From the NCBI RefSeq assembly GCF_005930355.1, contig NZ_VDBO01000003.1, forward strand, positions 186,001 through 250,000: 64,000 nucleotides of DNA. Reading direction: 5' to 3'. The stretch's first letter is position 1, and every line of letters begins with the position of its first letter. Under the pieces are notes generated by a model. The model was not told the origin of the DNA and did no database searches. It saw only the letters and a list, made by a program, of their open reading frames with translations. Made by a program: the position numbers and the translations under genes. Source of the DNA: Paenibacillus sinopodophylli (GTDB taxonomy: Bacteria > Bacillota > Bacilli > Paenibacillales > Paenibacillaceae). Positions 9,194 to 18,516 of the stretch are shown here, in pieces.

Positions 9194-9940
9194 ATGAAGG
9201 ATGGTCGTATTTGGCGGCGCAAACATACGGGAAACAAGCTGACGGCAATCATGCAGGTCAGGAATGAACAAGGCCGTTACTTGGAAGCGGTGCTGGCTGA
9301 GCTGTCGCAATTTGTTGATGACATCGTTATTGTTGATGATGCCAGTACTGACGACACGCACGAGCTGTGCCGCTCGTTCGATAAAGTCGTTAAACTCATC
9401 CGGCTTGATACATCCCTCTTCCGCACCGAGTGGCAGCTGAGACAACGGCTTTGGGAGGAGGCCATCACCCTAGAGCCGGATTGGATTCTATCGGTGGATG
9501 CTGACGAAATCTATGAGCAGCGTGCCGCTTTAGCCATTCGAGAGCTCATTGACCAAGACCGATACGACTGGGTAGGCTACCGGATGTACGATTTCTGGGG
9601 CTCGCTGACCCATTACCGCGAGGATGAATGGTGGACTCTTCACAAGCGGCATACGATGACATTGATCCGGTACTTGCCTGGGTATCATTATTATTATCCG
9701 CAGTGGGAGCATCATGTTCCCAGATTGCCCATTACTGCCGCCGCACTGCCTGGAATATGTACGGAATTCCGGATCAAGCATCTGGGCTGGGCCGGCAGCG
9801 AGGAGGATCGGCGGGCCAAATACGAGCGATACAAGCAGCTCGATCCATTCGGCAAGTGGGGCAGCCTCGCGCATTACGAATCGATCCTTGACCCTAAGCC
9901 TCGGCTCATACGCTGGAACGAGGAGGCGAGCCAATCATGA
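9194..9940 (+). CDS. Family 2 glycosyltransferase
   Basis: A 248-residue GT-A enzyme. TAIMQVRNEQGRYLEAVL is the start of the fold, IVIVDDASTDDT binds the nucleotide sugar, and SVDADEIYE is the DxD-type metal site. It starts behind GGAGGAGG, 24 bases after the previous gene, and its last four bases overlap the next start (ATGA). The short C-terminus has many Tyr, Trp and His residues. The donor and acceptor are unknown. The context of further glycosyltransferases and repeat proteins suggests protein or surface glycan modification. Confidence 0.85.
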   Translation: MKDGRIWRRKHTGNKLTAIMQVRNEQGRYLEAVLAELSQFVDDIVIVDDASTDDTHELCRSFDKVVKLIRLDTSLFRTEWQLRQRLWEEAITLEPDWILSVDADEIYEQRAALAIRELIDQDRYDWVGYRMYDFWGSLTHYREDEWWTLHKRHTMTLIRYLPGYHYYYPQWEHHVPRLPITAAALPGICTEFRIKHLGWAGSEEDRRAKYERYKQLDPFGKWGSLAHYESILDPKPRLIRWNEEASQS

Positions 9941-11085
9941 ACGTGCCAACGCGGGATACCGTAACCATACTGACTCATAGCTATTTGGACGGATATACAC
10001 AAAATCTCTCTCGCCCCTTCGGCGGAGGCCTAGAACGATATGTGCATGCACTTTGCCGCGTTATTATTCGAATGGGACTTCAACCAGTCGTCTATCAGCT
10101 CTCATATTTCGGCGCTTTCGACACCACCTACAATGGCGTTCGCGTGCGAGGATGGACGTATGAGCTAGATAACATAGCCGTCGCATTTGAGACAATGGCC
10201 GAATCTGCCGAAGGACTCCTCCTATACGGCAGCTGCATCTGGCATCCGATCCGCTACCGTCCGGGCAGCATCGGCATATGCCACGGAATCAGCTGGGATC
10301 GTCATGACATGCCTCGCGACACCAAGCAAGAGGTAGCTGGCATTATTAATGAAGCCGTCGGCCAGCTTGAGCTTATCGTTTCGGTAGACTCGCAATTTCT
10401 AACCTATTGCCGATCGGTCTGCTACTTCCCTGATCCAGCTCGCATTGCACTCCTTCCGAACGCCGTGGATACTGAGTGGTTCACGCCGATTGCGGGAGCG
10501 AATGCGGGAGCAGGCAGCGTACCGCTTCGCGTTTTGTTTCCGCGCAGATTGAGTTTTGAGCGCGGGATCGTACCGATGATGCTGCTGGCTACAACTATCC
10601 TCCGCGAATATCCCGATGTGATCGTCGAGTTTGCTGGCGAACTAGTGGAGAAAACACCGATCGCAATTGCCTTTCGCCTATGGCTGGACTCCCATCCGCA
10701 TCAGAACCGAATTGAGCAGCGCGTCTACTCCTTCGAAGAAGTGCGCACCGCTTATCAGAATGCGGACATCGTCGTTATTCCTACTATTTTCTCGGAAGGT
10801 ACATCACTCGCCTGCTTGGAAGCAATGAGCTGCGGAGTTCCTGTCGTGTCCAGCAACGTTGGCGGCTTAAACGATATCATCGTCGATGGCTTGAACGGCC
10901 TGCTCGTCCCTCCTCAGTCTGCAGCGCTGACAGCTGCTGTTCGCACATTACTGGACAATGAAGCGCTTCGAAGCTCAATGGGACATCTTGCGCGCCTTAC
11001 AGCGCTCGCGTTCGATCAGCGCAAATGGGATTCGCAGTGGATGTCCATTATCGAAGCGCAGCGGAAGAAGCTGCTGCGCTCCTAA
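9937..11085 (+). CDS. Family 4 glycosyltransferase
   Basis: A 382-residue GT-B retaining glycosyltransferase. The Gly-rich N-terminal acceptor loop is LSRPFGGGLERYVHAL. RVLFPRRLSFERGI opens the donor domain, and the EX7E motif lies in SEGTSLACLEAMSCGVPVV followed by GGLNDII. The ATGA overlap with the GT2 gene makes them coupled. The 73-base gap to the converging minus-strand gene holds only a small TCACC/GGTGA hairpin. Confidence 0.88.
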   Translation: MNVPTRDTVTILTHSYLDGYTQNLSRPFGGGLERYVHALCRVIIRMGLQPVVYQLSYFGAFDTTYNGVRVRGWTYELDNIAVAFETMAESAEGLLLYGSCIWHPIRYRPGSIGICHGISWDRHDMPRDTKQEVAGIINEAVGQLELIVSVDSQFLTYCRSVCYFPDPARIALLPNAVDTEWFTPIAGANAGAGSVPLRVLFPRRLSFERGIVPMMLLATTILREYPDVIVEFAGELVEKTPIAIAFRLWLDSHPHQNRIEQRVYSFEEVRTAYQNADIVVIPTIFSEGTSLACLEAMSCGVPVVSSNVGGLNDIIVDGLNGLLVPPQSAALTAAVRTLLDNEALRSSMGHLARLTALAFDQRKWDSQWMSIIEAQRKKLLRS

Positions 11086-11158
11086 CGTCGTTGTATACAG
11101 AGACCTGGCAGGGAGCCTATACAAGTTCGCACTCACCTGGGGTGATACCTAAAGACGT

Positions 11159-13174
11159 TCAAGAAAATAACGCAGACACCGCTCTCAGCTTCAGCTCCGC
11201 TTCAACCTGAAGCGCCGGCAGCGCCATGTCCTCCGGCGCTGACAGCGCGGCGCGAGCACGCGCCGCGAATGCTGCCGCCAGCCCTGCTGCGGCGGCGCGT
11301 GCAACCCATGGCACAGCCGCCGCATCAGTCGCCGCTGCGCCAAAGCTGCTTGCCGCAGCGCGCCAGTCGGCTGCTGCAGCTGCAAGCACGCCCGCGGCCA
11401 GCCGCGCGGGCGCAGAGCTGCCGCTCGCGAGCGCTATGCGCTGCGCTGCGCGGCAAGCCTGCGGTGCGCGAATAATCGCGCACCACTGCAGCGGCGGCAG
11501 AGCCGCAGCGCTGACGCTCGCAGCGCGCATAGCGCTCCATGCTCGCCAAGCGCCTACGCGCAGGAGAGCCTGCTCCGGCGGGGCTAGGTCAGTATGCGCC
11601 GTCGCTTCACGAAGCTCCAGCGCACTCAAATAAACGGCGCGCCGCCCGTCTCCCTCCGGCAGACGCTCCCACAGAGTACGCCCTTCCAGAAGCCGGCCAC
11701 GCTGTACGCTAAGCAAGCCGCGCCAATACAGACTGTCGGGATCACCCTCTCCAACACAAACTGCATCGATAAGCTTTCGCATAACGGAACCCCTATCCGT
11801 ATTCCCGCAGCTGTCTCCTGCTTGCATAAGTCCCTCATCCTCATTTCTACAGCCGTCGCCGGTTTGCATAAGTCCCGCATCCGCAATTCGCTCCAGAAGC
11901 AACCCGCCTGTCCACTGCAGCACCTGCTGCTCCCCTTCATGAACAAATGCATTTAACGCCTTCATAAAACGACCGCGAAGCCGCCCGTCAACTGCACTCA
12001 GCAGCAGCAGTCGCTCCCAAGCAGGCATAAAAGCAGGGTACGAGGAGATGGAGCGTTCATAATAGGCTGCTGCGTTTTCCCATTCGCCTATCCGTTCACT
12101 TGTGATGCCAGCCGCATACAGCGTGCGATAGCCGCCCGCGCCAGGTGCAGAAGAGTAATGGGCAGGTGTTATCCCGAGCCGCAATGCTCGATCCAACACC
12201 TCAAGCGCATCTTGATTTCTATCCTGCACGAGCAAGGCGGAAGCCCATGCATCATACAAATCCGGAAAATCTACAAAGCCAAGCTCCTCGATCCCCCTTC
12301 TTGCCCACTCCTCCGCCTCGCTCACCTTGCCCAACGCTTGTAGTGAATAGCTCAGCTTCAATAGAAGATCGGATGCGTATCCCTGCTCTAGCTTCAGAGA
12401 CGATGCCAGCGGCGCCAGCCAAGCAGCCGCCCCGCTCCAATTGCCGTAAGTAAAACACTCTGTCCCCATTGCATACTGCAGCATGGGATCGTCCGGACTG
12501 CGCTCCAACGCAAGCTTAAGAATCCTTCCGTTCCGCTCCCGCTTCCCCTTTGCTATAACGACTTCCGCGCGGTAGCCCTCATGCCAAATCGTAAGCGGAG
12601 CGTAACCTAGCCGCTGCGCCCCAAGCTTCGCAACACTCGTTGCTGCTTCTTCATGCAGCGCACCAGAGAATCGAATACGGGGATCGTTGCGAAACAAACG
12701 GCAAACCGCATCTGTCATATAAGACTCAGCCCGCTCCGTTTGCATCCGCTGCCCGGCAGCAGAATCGATCCAACTGCAAAGCCTGACGTAATAACCCGAC
12801 AGTCCGTCATTCGCGAGTAAGCCTTCCCATACAGTCAGCGAACATTGTGCCAGACGCTCATCAGCATCAAGTACCAATATCCATGGCAGCGCGGCCAGCT
12901 CAAGCCCTTGATTGCGTGCTGCTGCAAAATCATCCATCCATGCCGCGTGGACAACCTTTGCCCCGTAATGCTCAGCGATTGCGACAGTGCGATCGCTAGA
13001 GCCTGTGTCCACAATTATGATTTCGGATACATACGCCTCAGCCGAATCAAGGCATGCTGGCAGAAACCGTTCCTCGTCCCGAACAATCATACATAACGAA
13101 ATCGGCAGCTTCCCGCTTGCTGGTTTGCCTAGCTCCAAATTTACGCATCCCTTGCCTTCGCCACTCATCCTCAT
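11159..13174 (-). CDS. GT2-TPR glycosyltransferase, paralogue 3
   Basis: A 671-residue protein. The N-terminal GT2 domain (~25-130) has SLCMIVRDEERFLPACL, IIIVDTGSSDRTVAIAEHYG and VLDADERL. A long helical TPR region follows (~190-520). The C-terminal ~140 residues are almost pure Ala-Trp-Arg helix, encoded by unusually GC-rich DNA (11160-11600). Around residues 430-455 an imperfect ~15-residue duplication (GLMQTGDGC / GLMQAGDSC) is visible. It starts on the stop codon of the preceding GT gene (TAATG). SunS and similar peptide glycosyltransferases share the GT2 plus TPR layout. Confidence 0.82.
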   Translation of the reverse strand: MRMSGEGKGCVNLELGKPASGKLPISLCMIVRDEERFLPACLDSAEAYVSEIIIVDTGSSDRTVAIAEHYGAKVVHAAWMDDFAAARNQGLELAALPWILVLDADERLAQCSLTVWEGLLANDGLSGYYVRLCSWIDSAAGQRMQTERAESYMTDAVCRLFRNDPRIRFSGALHEEAATSVAKLGAQRLGYAPLTIWHEGYRAEVVIAKGKRERNGRILKLALERSPDDPMLQYAMGTECFTYGNWSGAAAWLAPLASSLKLEQGYASDLLLKLSYSLQALGKVSEAEEWARRGIEELGFVDFPDLYDAWASALLVQDRNQDALEVLDRALRLGITPAHYSSAPGAGGYRTLYAAGITSERIGEWENAAAYYERSISSYPAFMPAWERLLLLSAVDGRLRGRFMKALNAFVHEGEQQVLQWTGGLLLERIADAGLMQTGDGCRNEDEGLMQAGDSCGNTDRGSVMRKLIDAVCVGEGDPDSLYWRGLLSVQRGRLLEGRTLWERLPEGDGRRAVYLSALELREATAHTDLAPPEQALLRVGAWRAWSAMRAASVSAAALPPLQWCAIIRAPQACRAAQRIALASGSSAPARLAAGVLAAAAADWRAAASSFGAAATDAAAVPWVARAAAAGLAAAFAARARAALSAPEDMALPALQVEAELKLRAVSALFS

Positions 13175-14757
13175 TACCCCCAGCCTTCCCCGCGCGGGAT
13201 AAGCAATCGAATGGCAGCGAAGACTTTGGCAGACGAAGCTCCTCTGAGTAATGGAGCTAGAGTACTCTGCCTATGCGGCAACGCGTCACCCGATTTCAGC
13301 TTGAGCTGGAGCTGCTCCAAATGCCGGTCAGCATGGCTGCACATTTCAATGAATAAAGCAGTAGCTTCTGCCTTTTCATCCTCTGCCGTATGACCTATGA
13401 ACGACCTAGACGCCTGCTTGCCGTCATTATCTGCAAGAATAGCATCTGCTTCGGTGCGCTCAAGCCAGGTCACCAGGCCCTGCTCATCTACTCTGTTGAA
13501 TAGAGCGGCATGCCACCTTACCCAAGCCTTCGCCGCTTCGCAGCAACCACAAGCGAGCATAATGTCCGCTACCTTAATAACCGCATCCTCGCTGCGGCAC
13601 ACCAGCTTAGCCTCAAGAATAGATGCAAGCCGCGCTTCTTCACCAACGACACGCAAATAGATACACAGCCTGTATAAAGGTGGCATAAGTGTCGAATGAA
13701 ACCGCAGTGCGGCGATATAAGCCTCAATGACGCCCGGCGTATCCAGCAGCCCTTCTCTAAATCGCCCAAGCATATAGGAAGTCCGATAGGTGCCAATACC
13801 GTCCTCCGTGTGATAGTGCTGCGGTGCAGCACCAATCTGCAGCGCTTTTTCCGCAGCGCGTGCAGCCTCTCTCAACTGACCACATTGAGCAAGCGAAAGC
13901 CCCTCGTAATGGAACAAATCCGGATAATCCGAAAAATGTTCAGCACCTATGCGCGCAATTTCCGCCGCCTCCACCCATTCACTTAAAGCTAACAGGCTTC
14001 TCACCTCATATTTCACGACCAAGTGCGCATAGCTGAGCTGCTCGAACCCTGGCTGTCGACGCGCATGGCGAAAGGCTTCCAGCGCCTTGCCCGGCATGCC
14101 CGCCCGCAAATACTCGACACCGATGTTATACCGGTGGAAGCCATTGTTCGGCTCTTGCTGTACCGCTCGCTCAAGCAATTCCATATTACGCCTCAGCTTG
14201 TTTTTCTGAATAACAACATCTTGCCGATAGCCGTAATGGATAATTTTCACTTCGGTTAGTTGAAATACCGCCTGCGGCCATTTCCGAAGAATAGAAGCCG
14301 CAATCTGTTCGTGGATACTTCCCTCGAATCGGATCTCAGGATCACGGCGAAACATACGCAGCACGGGATGAACCGTACCTCCGCGCTCATCGTCACCTGC
14401 TCCAACCACATTCCATATTTGCAGGAATAGTCCCTCAACTAAGAGCGATGCCTCAGCTCGCAGTTGCCTTCCGCTATGGGCGTCAAGCTCCTCATCTGCG
14501 TCAAGAAACAAGATCCACTCTCCCTGCGCAACCTCGAGTCCTGCATTTCTTGCTTTGGCAAAATCATGCTCCCACTCCGCGAGCACAACACGCGCTCCGT
14601 ACTGCTCGGCAATGGCAACCGTCCGATCCGTTGATCCCGTATCCACAACGACGATTTCGTCGACGATGCCTTGCACACTTTGAAGGCAGCTCGGGAGGTG
14701 GTGCTCTTCATCCTTCACGATCATGCATAAGGAAATCAGCTTCTGCTGCTCGACCAT
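13174..14757 (-). CDS. GT2-TPR glycosyltransferase, paralogue 2
   Basis: A 527-residue paralogue of both neighbours. Its GT2 domain has SLCMIVKDEEHHLPSCL, IVVVDTGSTDRTVAIAEQYG, HDFAKARNAGLE and LFLDADEEL, and TPR-like helices run to the C-terminus. The frame is open from 14802, but the ATG at 14757 has a perfect AAAGGAGG eight bases upstream. It therefore overlaps the end of the preceding GT gene by 50 bases. Probable acceptors are the Thr-rich repeat proteins encoded upstream in the same unit. That is inference from context. Confidence 0.82.
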   Translation of the reverse strand: MVEQQKLISLCMIVKDEEHHLPSCLQSVQGIVDEIVVVDTGSTDRTVAIAEQYGARVVLAEWEHDFAKARNAGLEVAQGEWILFLDADEELDAHSGRQLRAEASLLVEGLFLQIWNVVGAGDDERGGTVHPVLRMFRRDPEIRFEGSIHEQIAASILRKWPQAVFQLTEVKIIHYGYRQDVVIQKNKLRRNMELLERAVQQEPNNGFHRYNIGVEYLRAGMPGKALEAFRHARRQPGFEQLSYAHLVVKYEVRSLLALSEWVEAAEIARIGAEHFSDYPDLFHYEGLSLAQCGQLREAARAAEKALQIGAAPQHYHTEDGIGTYRTSYMLGRFREGLLDTPGVIEAYIAALRFHSTLMPPLYRLCIYLRVVGEEARLASILEAKLVCRSEDAVIKVADIMLACGCCEAAKAWVRWHAALFNRVDEQGLVTWLERTEADAILADNDGKQASRSFIGHTAEDEKAEATALFIEMCSHADRHLEQLQLKLKSGDALPHRQSTLAPLLRGASSAKVFAAIRLLIPRGEGWG

Positions 14758-16879
14758 TCGCCCTCCTCCTTTGCATGCCATTCCATTTCGTTCTCCATCC
14801 AAGCGCAGCTATTCGCTGCTGGGCTGCATGCAGCTTATCTGCATCAGACTCTGCCCAGCTCCCATCCCATGAGCGGCTGCCTTGCGGACCCGCAAGGCTT
14901 AGCGCTTCCATAGCAAGCTGAAGGCTAGCCGCTGCCGCACCAAGCCGCATTCGACGAACGGTGTCCGATGCTGCCCACTCTTCCTGCTCCTGCTGCTCTG
15001 ACACTGTGATTCCCTGCTCGAACATACCAAGCGCCTCACTAAACAGCCCTTTAGAATAGAGAAGCTCCCCAAGCCTGAACCAGTGTCCGACCTCCAGCTC
15101 ACCCGTCGAAGAATAGCGACACAGCATCCTGTCCGCCGCTGCATCCTTGTAACCCTCATCATAAAGCGCATGCTCGAAAAGAAGTGCCAGCCTTTCATCA
15201 TCTTGAACAAGTCGCTCGGCTAATTGAAGCATTGCCAACGAGACCGCATGACCAAGCAGCCTGCTCAGCCATGTTATCCCGTTCTCAACCCATTTCACTC
15301 GCTGCTCCTTAGGAACAGGAGATGCAAACACTGCCTTCTCTAAGCTTTTTAGATTAATCGATGCTTCTGAGCCAAGCAGTCGCATGAATCGGTCTTCATC
15401 CTCTACGGCTAGCGGACACCCGTTATTCCAGTTGCATAATAACGTAACGATTGCCGCATTCTGAACAAGCTGCCTTACGCCCTCTTTTATGGGTAGAGCC
15501 AGTGACTCCAGCATGCCAAGCAGCCGTTCTCCCGCTTCAGCAATCTTACCCTCACCAATTAGCGCTCTGGCATAGAAAATCATGTCCTCTACCTGAGAAG
15601 CTTCATCGCTTGCTGCGGGCCATACTTTTTGCCATAAAGGCAGAGCCGATTCGTATGCACCAATACGAGTCAATGATCGGGCCACCATATACTCGTTTGC
15701 TTGCTGCGTTCCCGATATGGATAATAGATATTCGCATATTTCCACATCACTTCTACCTGCAAGTTGCAAGCAAGCTGCCAGACCGTCATACCCCGGCTCA
15801 GATCGCGGATCGTCACGCAGCACTTGCTCGAACATAGTCTGCGCTTGGTCGAACAACCCGAGCGCAAGCTCTATTTCCGCAAGAGCGAGGCGAGGAAGTA
15901 CGCCTCCTGCACCAGCTTCCGAGATGTACTTGCTTTGACCGCTCAGCGAATCAACTGCAATAGCATCTTCATAGGCTTTCTTAGCCTCCAGCAGCATGCC
16001 GCCAGTTCGCAACGCATCGCCATACCATAGAAATAGGTCCGCATAATCTGCATATCTACTCGTTTCCTCCGCCAATAGCGCTTCAGCTTGCCCTGTGCGC
16101 TGAAGAGACAATAACACTTTGGCGTAATCACGAACCAAAGTCGGGCGATATGGCGCCTGAACTTCAGCCTCTGCAAGCGAATGTCCAAAGGCTTCACTGG
16201 ACTCAGCAAGCCTGCCCAACTGGCATAACGCAACGCCATAGTTGTAAAGGCAAAAAGGATCATTGGGACGCTCGGACAACTGCCTCGCAATGATCCTTTC
16301 ATTTCTAATCGCCTTTTCCTTGCGCGCAATAACGGCTGGCTGGTAGCCATCATGCCGAATAACGATTTCGCTCTGCGCTAGCGGCCCATCCACATCCAGC
16401 CATCGCCCTGCACCACCGACAGCAAAACGAACTAATTGCTCGTGTATTTCACCCACGTAAGCAAAACCACGGTCAGCGCGAAATATGCGAAGCGCCTCAT
16501 TGGAGAGCATGCTTCCCGCTTCATCTTCTTCCAATAGGTGCTCCATTTTCAGACGCAGTGCCGCTTCCCGCGTTCGCTTCAGCTCTTCCCTTAGCTGCTT
16601 GCCAGTATGGATTGAGCCTTCCAGCCATTCGTCCGCGTCTAGTACCAACACCCACAACGTTCTGGCATGCTGAAGAGCTTCATTTCGAGCCTTTGCGAAA
16701 TCATCTTCCCATACAACGTCGATCACGCGAGCACCCATTCGCTGCGCGATCTCCTTTGTCTCGTCCGACGATCCTGTATCCGCCACAATCACTTCATCCG
16801 CGAATGCTTTTACGCTTTGCAAACAGCGCTCCAGCACGTCAGCCTCGTTACGTACAATTAAATGTACCCCGAGCAGCAT
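14708..16879 (-). CDS. GT2-TPR glycosyltransferase, paralogue 1
   Basis: A 723-residue protein with GT2 motifs at the very N-terminus (HLIVRNEADVLERCL, VIVADTGSSDETKEIAQ, DDFAKARNEAL, VLDADEWLEGS), followed by about 550 residues of TPR-like helices. The start has GGGAGGG at good distance, 45 bases after the stop of the 13-residue-repeat gene, so both are likely on one transcript. It lacks the ~10-residue leader of the other two paralogues. The three genes probably arose by tandem duplication and diverged strongly outside the GT2 core. Confidence 0.82.
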   Translation of the reverse strand: MLLGVHLIVRNEADVLERCLQSVKAFADEVIVADTGSSDETKEIAQRMGARVIDVVWEDDFAKARNEALQHARTLWVLVLDADEWLEGSIHTGKQLREELKRTREAALRLKMEHLLEEDEAGSMLSNEALRIFRADRGFAYVGEIHEQLVRFAVGGAGRWLDVDGPLAQSEIVIRHDGYQPAVIARKEKAIRNERIIARQLSERPNDPFCLYNYGVALCQLGRLAESSEAFGHSLAEAEVQAPYRPTLVRDYAKVLLSLQRTGQAEALLAEETSRYADYADLFLWYGDALRTGGMLLEAKKAYEDAIAVDSLSGQSKYISEAGAGGVLPRLALAEIELALGLFDQAQTMFEQVLRDDPRSEPGYDGLAACLQLAGRSDVEICEYLLSISGTQQANEYMVARSLTRIGAYESALPLWQKVWPAASDEASQVEDMIFYARALIGEGKIAEAGERLLGMLESLALPIKEGVRQLVQNAAIVTLLCNWNNGCPLAVEDEDRFMRLLGSEASINLKSLEKAVFASPVPKEQRVKWVENGITWLSRLLGHAVSLAMLQLAERLVQDDERLALLFEHALYDEGYKDAAADRMLCRYSSTGELEVGHWFRLGELLYSKGLFSEALGMFEQGITVSEQQEQEEWAASDTVRRMRLGAAAASLQLAMEALSLAGPQGSRSWDGSWAESDADKLHAAQQRIAALGWRTKWNGMQRRRANGRAAEADFLMHDREG

Positions 16880-16924
16880 GCGTTACCCTCCCACATCTAT
16901 AAGCATTTTATGATGACAACGATC

Positions 16925-18460
16925 TTACGTCCCTTGTCCATTGAAGTACGCATCAATTGTAGTCGGCAATCCGGTAGCACTGGAACGATAAGCGAGCCTT
17001 GTATATTTCAAAAACCGCTGTGGCACCAAGACGTCAACAGACCCTACCGCTACGCCAGTCACCGTATCCACGTCTGCATACCAGTTCGTGCCGTTCGCAC
17101 TAATCTCAACGCGAGCATCAGCAGCATTGGTACCCGGCCCCTTGTTATACACGAAAAATGAATATGTGCCGAAGACACTTGTCGTTACGCTAGGCAACGC
17201 CGTATAAGCATCGGCTGTTACGATATTTAAACTGCTCGTTTCCTGAAAACTCTTTTGCGATATTGACGTTACACTGTTAAGCGTACCCGCCGTTATCGTT
17301 GCTCCAAGCACACTGTTGATTGTTCCTGCCGTTATCGTTGCTCCTAGCACGCTGTTGATTGTTCCTGCCGTTATCGTTGCTCCGAGCACGCTGTTGATTG
17401 TTCCTGCCGTTATCGTTGCTCCGAGCACGCTGTTAACTACGTCTAATGTTCCTGCGGTGATTGTCGCTCCTAGTACACTGTTGATCGTCCCTGCTGTGAT
17501 CGTCGTTCCGAGCACACTTGTAATCGTCCCCGCCGTTATCGTTGCTCCAAGCACGCTGTTGATTGTTCCTGCCGTGATCGTTGCTCCAAGTACACTGTTG
17601 ATTGTTCCTGCGGTGATTGTCGCTCCTAGTACACTGTTGATCGTCCCTGCTGTTATAGTCGTTCCGAGCACACTTGTTATCGTCCCCGCCGTTATCGTTG
17701 CTCCAAGTACGCTATTAATCGTTCCTGCTGTGATCGTTGCTCCAAGTACGCTGTTGATCGTTCCTGCCGTTATCGTTGCTCCAAGCACGCTGTTAACTAC
17801 GTCTAATGTTCCTGCGGTGATTGTCGCTCCTAGTACACTGTTGATCGTTCCTGCTGTAATCGTTGCTCCGAGCACGCTATTGATTGTTCCTGCCGTTATC
17901 GTTGCTCCAAGCACGCTATTGATCGTTCCTGCTGTGATCGTTGCTCCAAGTACGCTGTTGATCGTTCCTGCTGTTATAGTCGTTCCGAGCACACTTGTAA
18001 TCGTTCCCGCTGTTATCGTTGCTCCAAGTACACTATTGATCGTTCCTGCCGTTATCGTTGCTCCAAGTACGCTGTTAACTACGTCTAATGTTCCTGCGGT
18101 GATTGTCGCTCCTAGTACACTGTTGATCGTCCCTGCTGTTATAGTCGTTCCGAGCACACTTGTAATCGTTCCCGCTGTTATCGTTGCTCCAAGCACACTG
18201 TTAATCGTTCCTGCCGTTATCGTTGCTCCAAGCACACTGTTAATCGTTCCTGCTGTAATCGTTGCTCCAAGCACGCTCGTGATTGTTCCTGCCGTAATCG
18301 TAACGCCCATCAGATTGCTGATCGTTCCGTCTAACATAATATTCACAATGTGGCCTGCGGTGTCCGTCGCCAAAGCCTGCGCGGTGTTCGTACTGTCTTT
18401 ACCGAATATTAGCGTACGCAAATTATCCGGATTAGGGTTAAATGATGAGAAGTTTGGCAC
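16925..18460 (-). CDS. Repetitive surface (probably spore-surface) protein with 26 Thr-rich 13-residue repeats
   Basis: A 511-residue protein with no signal peptide. Residues 1-53 are a non-repeated head. Residues 54-397 hold 26 repeats of consensus TITAGTINSVLGA; three copies are expanded to 16 residues by LDVV. Residues ~400-511 form a beta-rich domain that ends TRLAYRSSATGLPTTIDAYF, like the neighbouring 148-residue protein. I believe this C-terminal domain is the uncharacterised DUF6385 type. The GTG start has AAAGGTGAAG upstream. Lack of a signal peptide, the sigma-K-like promoter of the unit and the adjacent glycosyltransferases fit a glycosylated mother-cell-made spore coat or exosporium filament. 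The function is inferred. Confidence 0.75.
   Translation of the reverse strand: MPNFSSFNPNPDNLRTLIFGKDSTNTAQALATDTAGHIVNIMLDGTISNLMGVTITAGTITSVLGATITAGTINSVLGATITAGTINSVLGATITAGTITSVLGTTITAGTINSVLGATITAGTLDVVNSVLGATITAGTINSVLGATITAGTITSVLGTTITAGTINSVLGATITAGTINSVLGATITAGTINSVLGATITAGTINSVLGATITAGTLDVVNSVLGATITAGTINSVLGATITAGTINSVLGATITAGTITSVLGTTITAGTINSVLGATITAGTINSVLGATITAGTINSVLGATITAGTITSVLGTTITAGTINSVLGATITAGTLDVVNSVLGATITAGTINSVLGATITAGTINSVLGATITAGTINSVLGATITAGTLNSVTSISQKSFQETSSLNIVTADAYTALPSVTTSVFGTYSFFVYNKGPGTNAADARVEISANGTNWYADVDTVTGVAVGSVDVLVPQRFLKYTRLAYRSSATGLPTTIDAYFNGQGT
17270..18301 (-). repeat. 39-bp tandem repeat array (26 units)
   Basis: Tandem 39-base units (three of 48 bases) encode the 13-residue repeats. 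Units differ mostly at third codon positions. The block ITSVLGT, INSVLGA, LDVV-type, INSVLGA occurs twice (units 4-7 and 20-23), pointing to segmental duplication. The opposite strand is also open throughout because of the repeat phase. Confidence 0.92.
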
Positions 18461-18516
18461 TTTTTCTTCACCTTTTTCTTGTTAGAGTAGGAGCGGTCAC
18501 GAGGGAGAGCCTTTCA

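Noticed and set aside
11226..11633. Plus-strand Ala/Arg-rich frame
   Set aside because: Antisense to the GC-rich Ala tail of a glycosyltransferase; composition explains the open frame.
17270..18301. Regular 39-bp repeats resembling a CRISPR array
   Set aside because: Units are contiguous with no unique spacers and they encode a continuous protein.
17316..18485. A 389-codon plus-strand frame made of IVPAVIVAPSTLL repeats
   Set aside because: It is the antisense of the 13-residue repeat array; the 39-bp period keeps both strands open. It has no ribosome site and no flanking domain.
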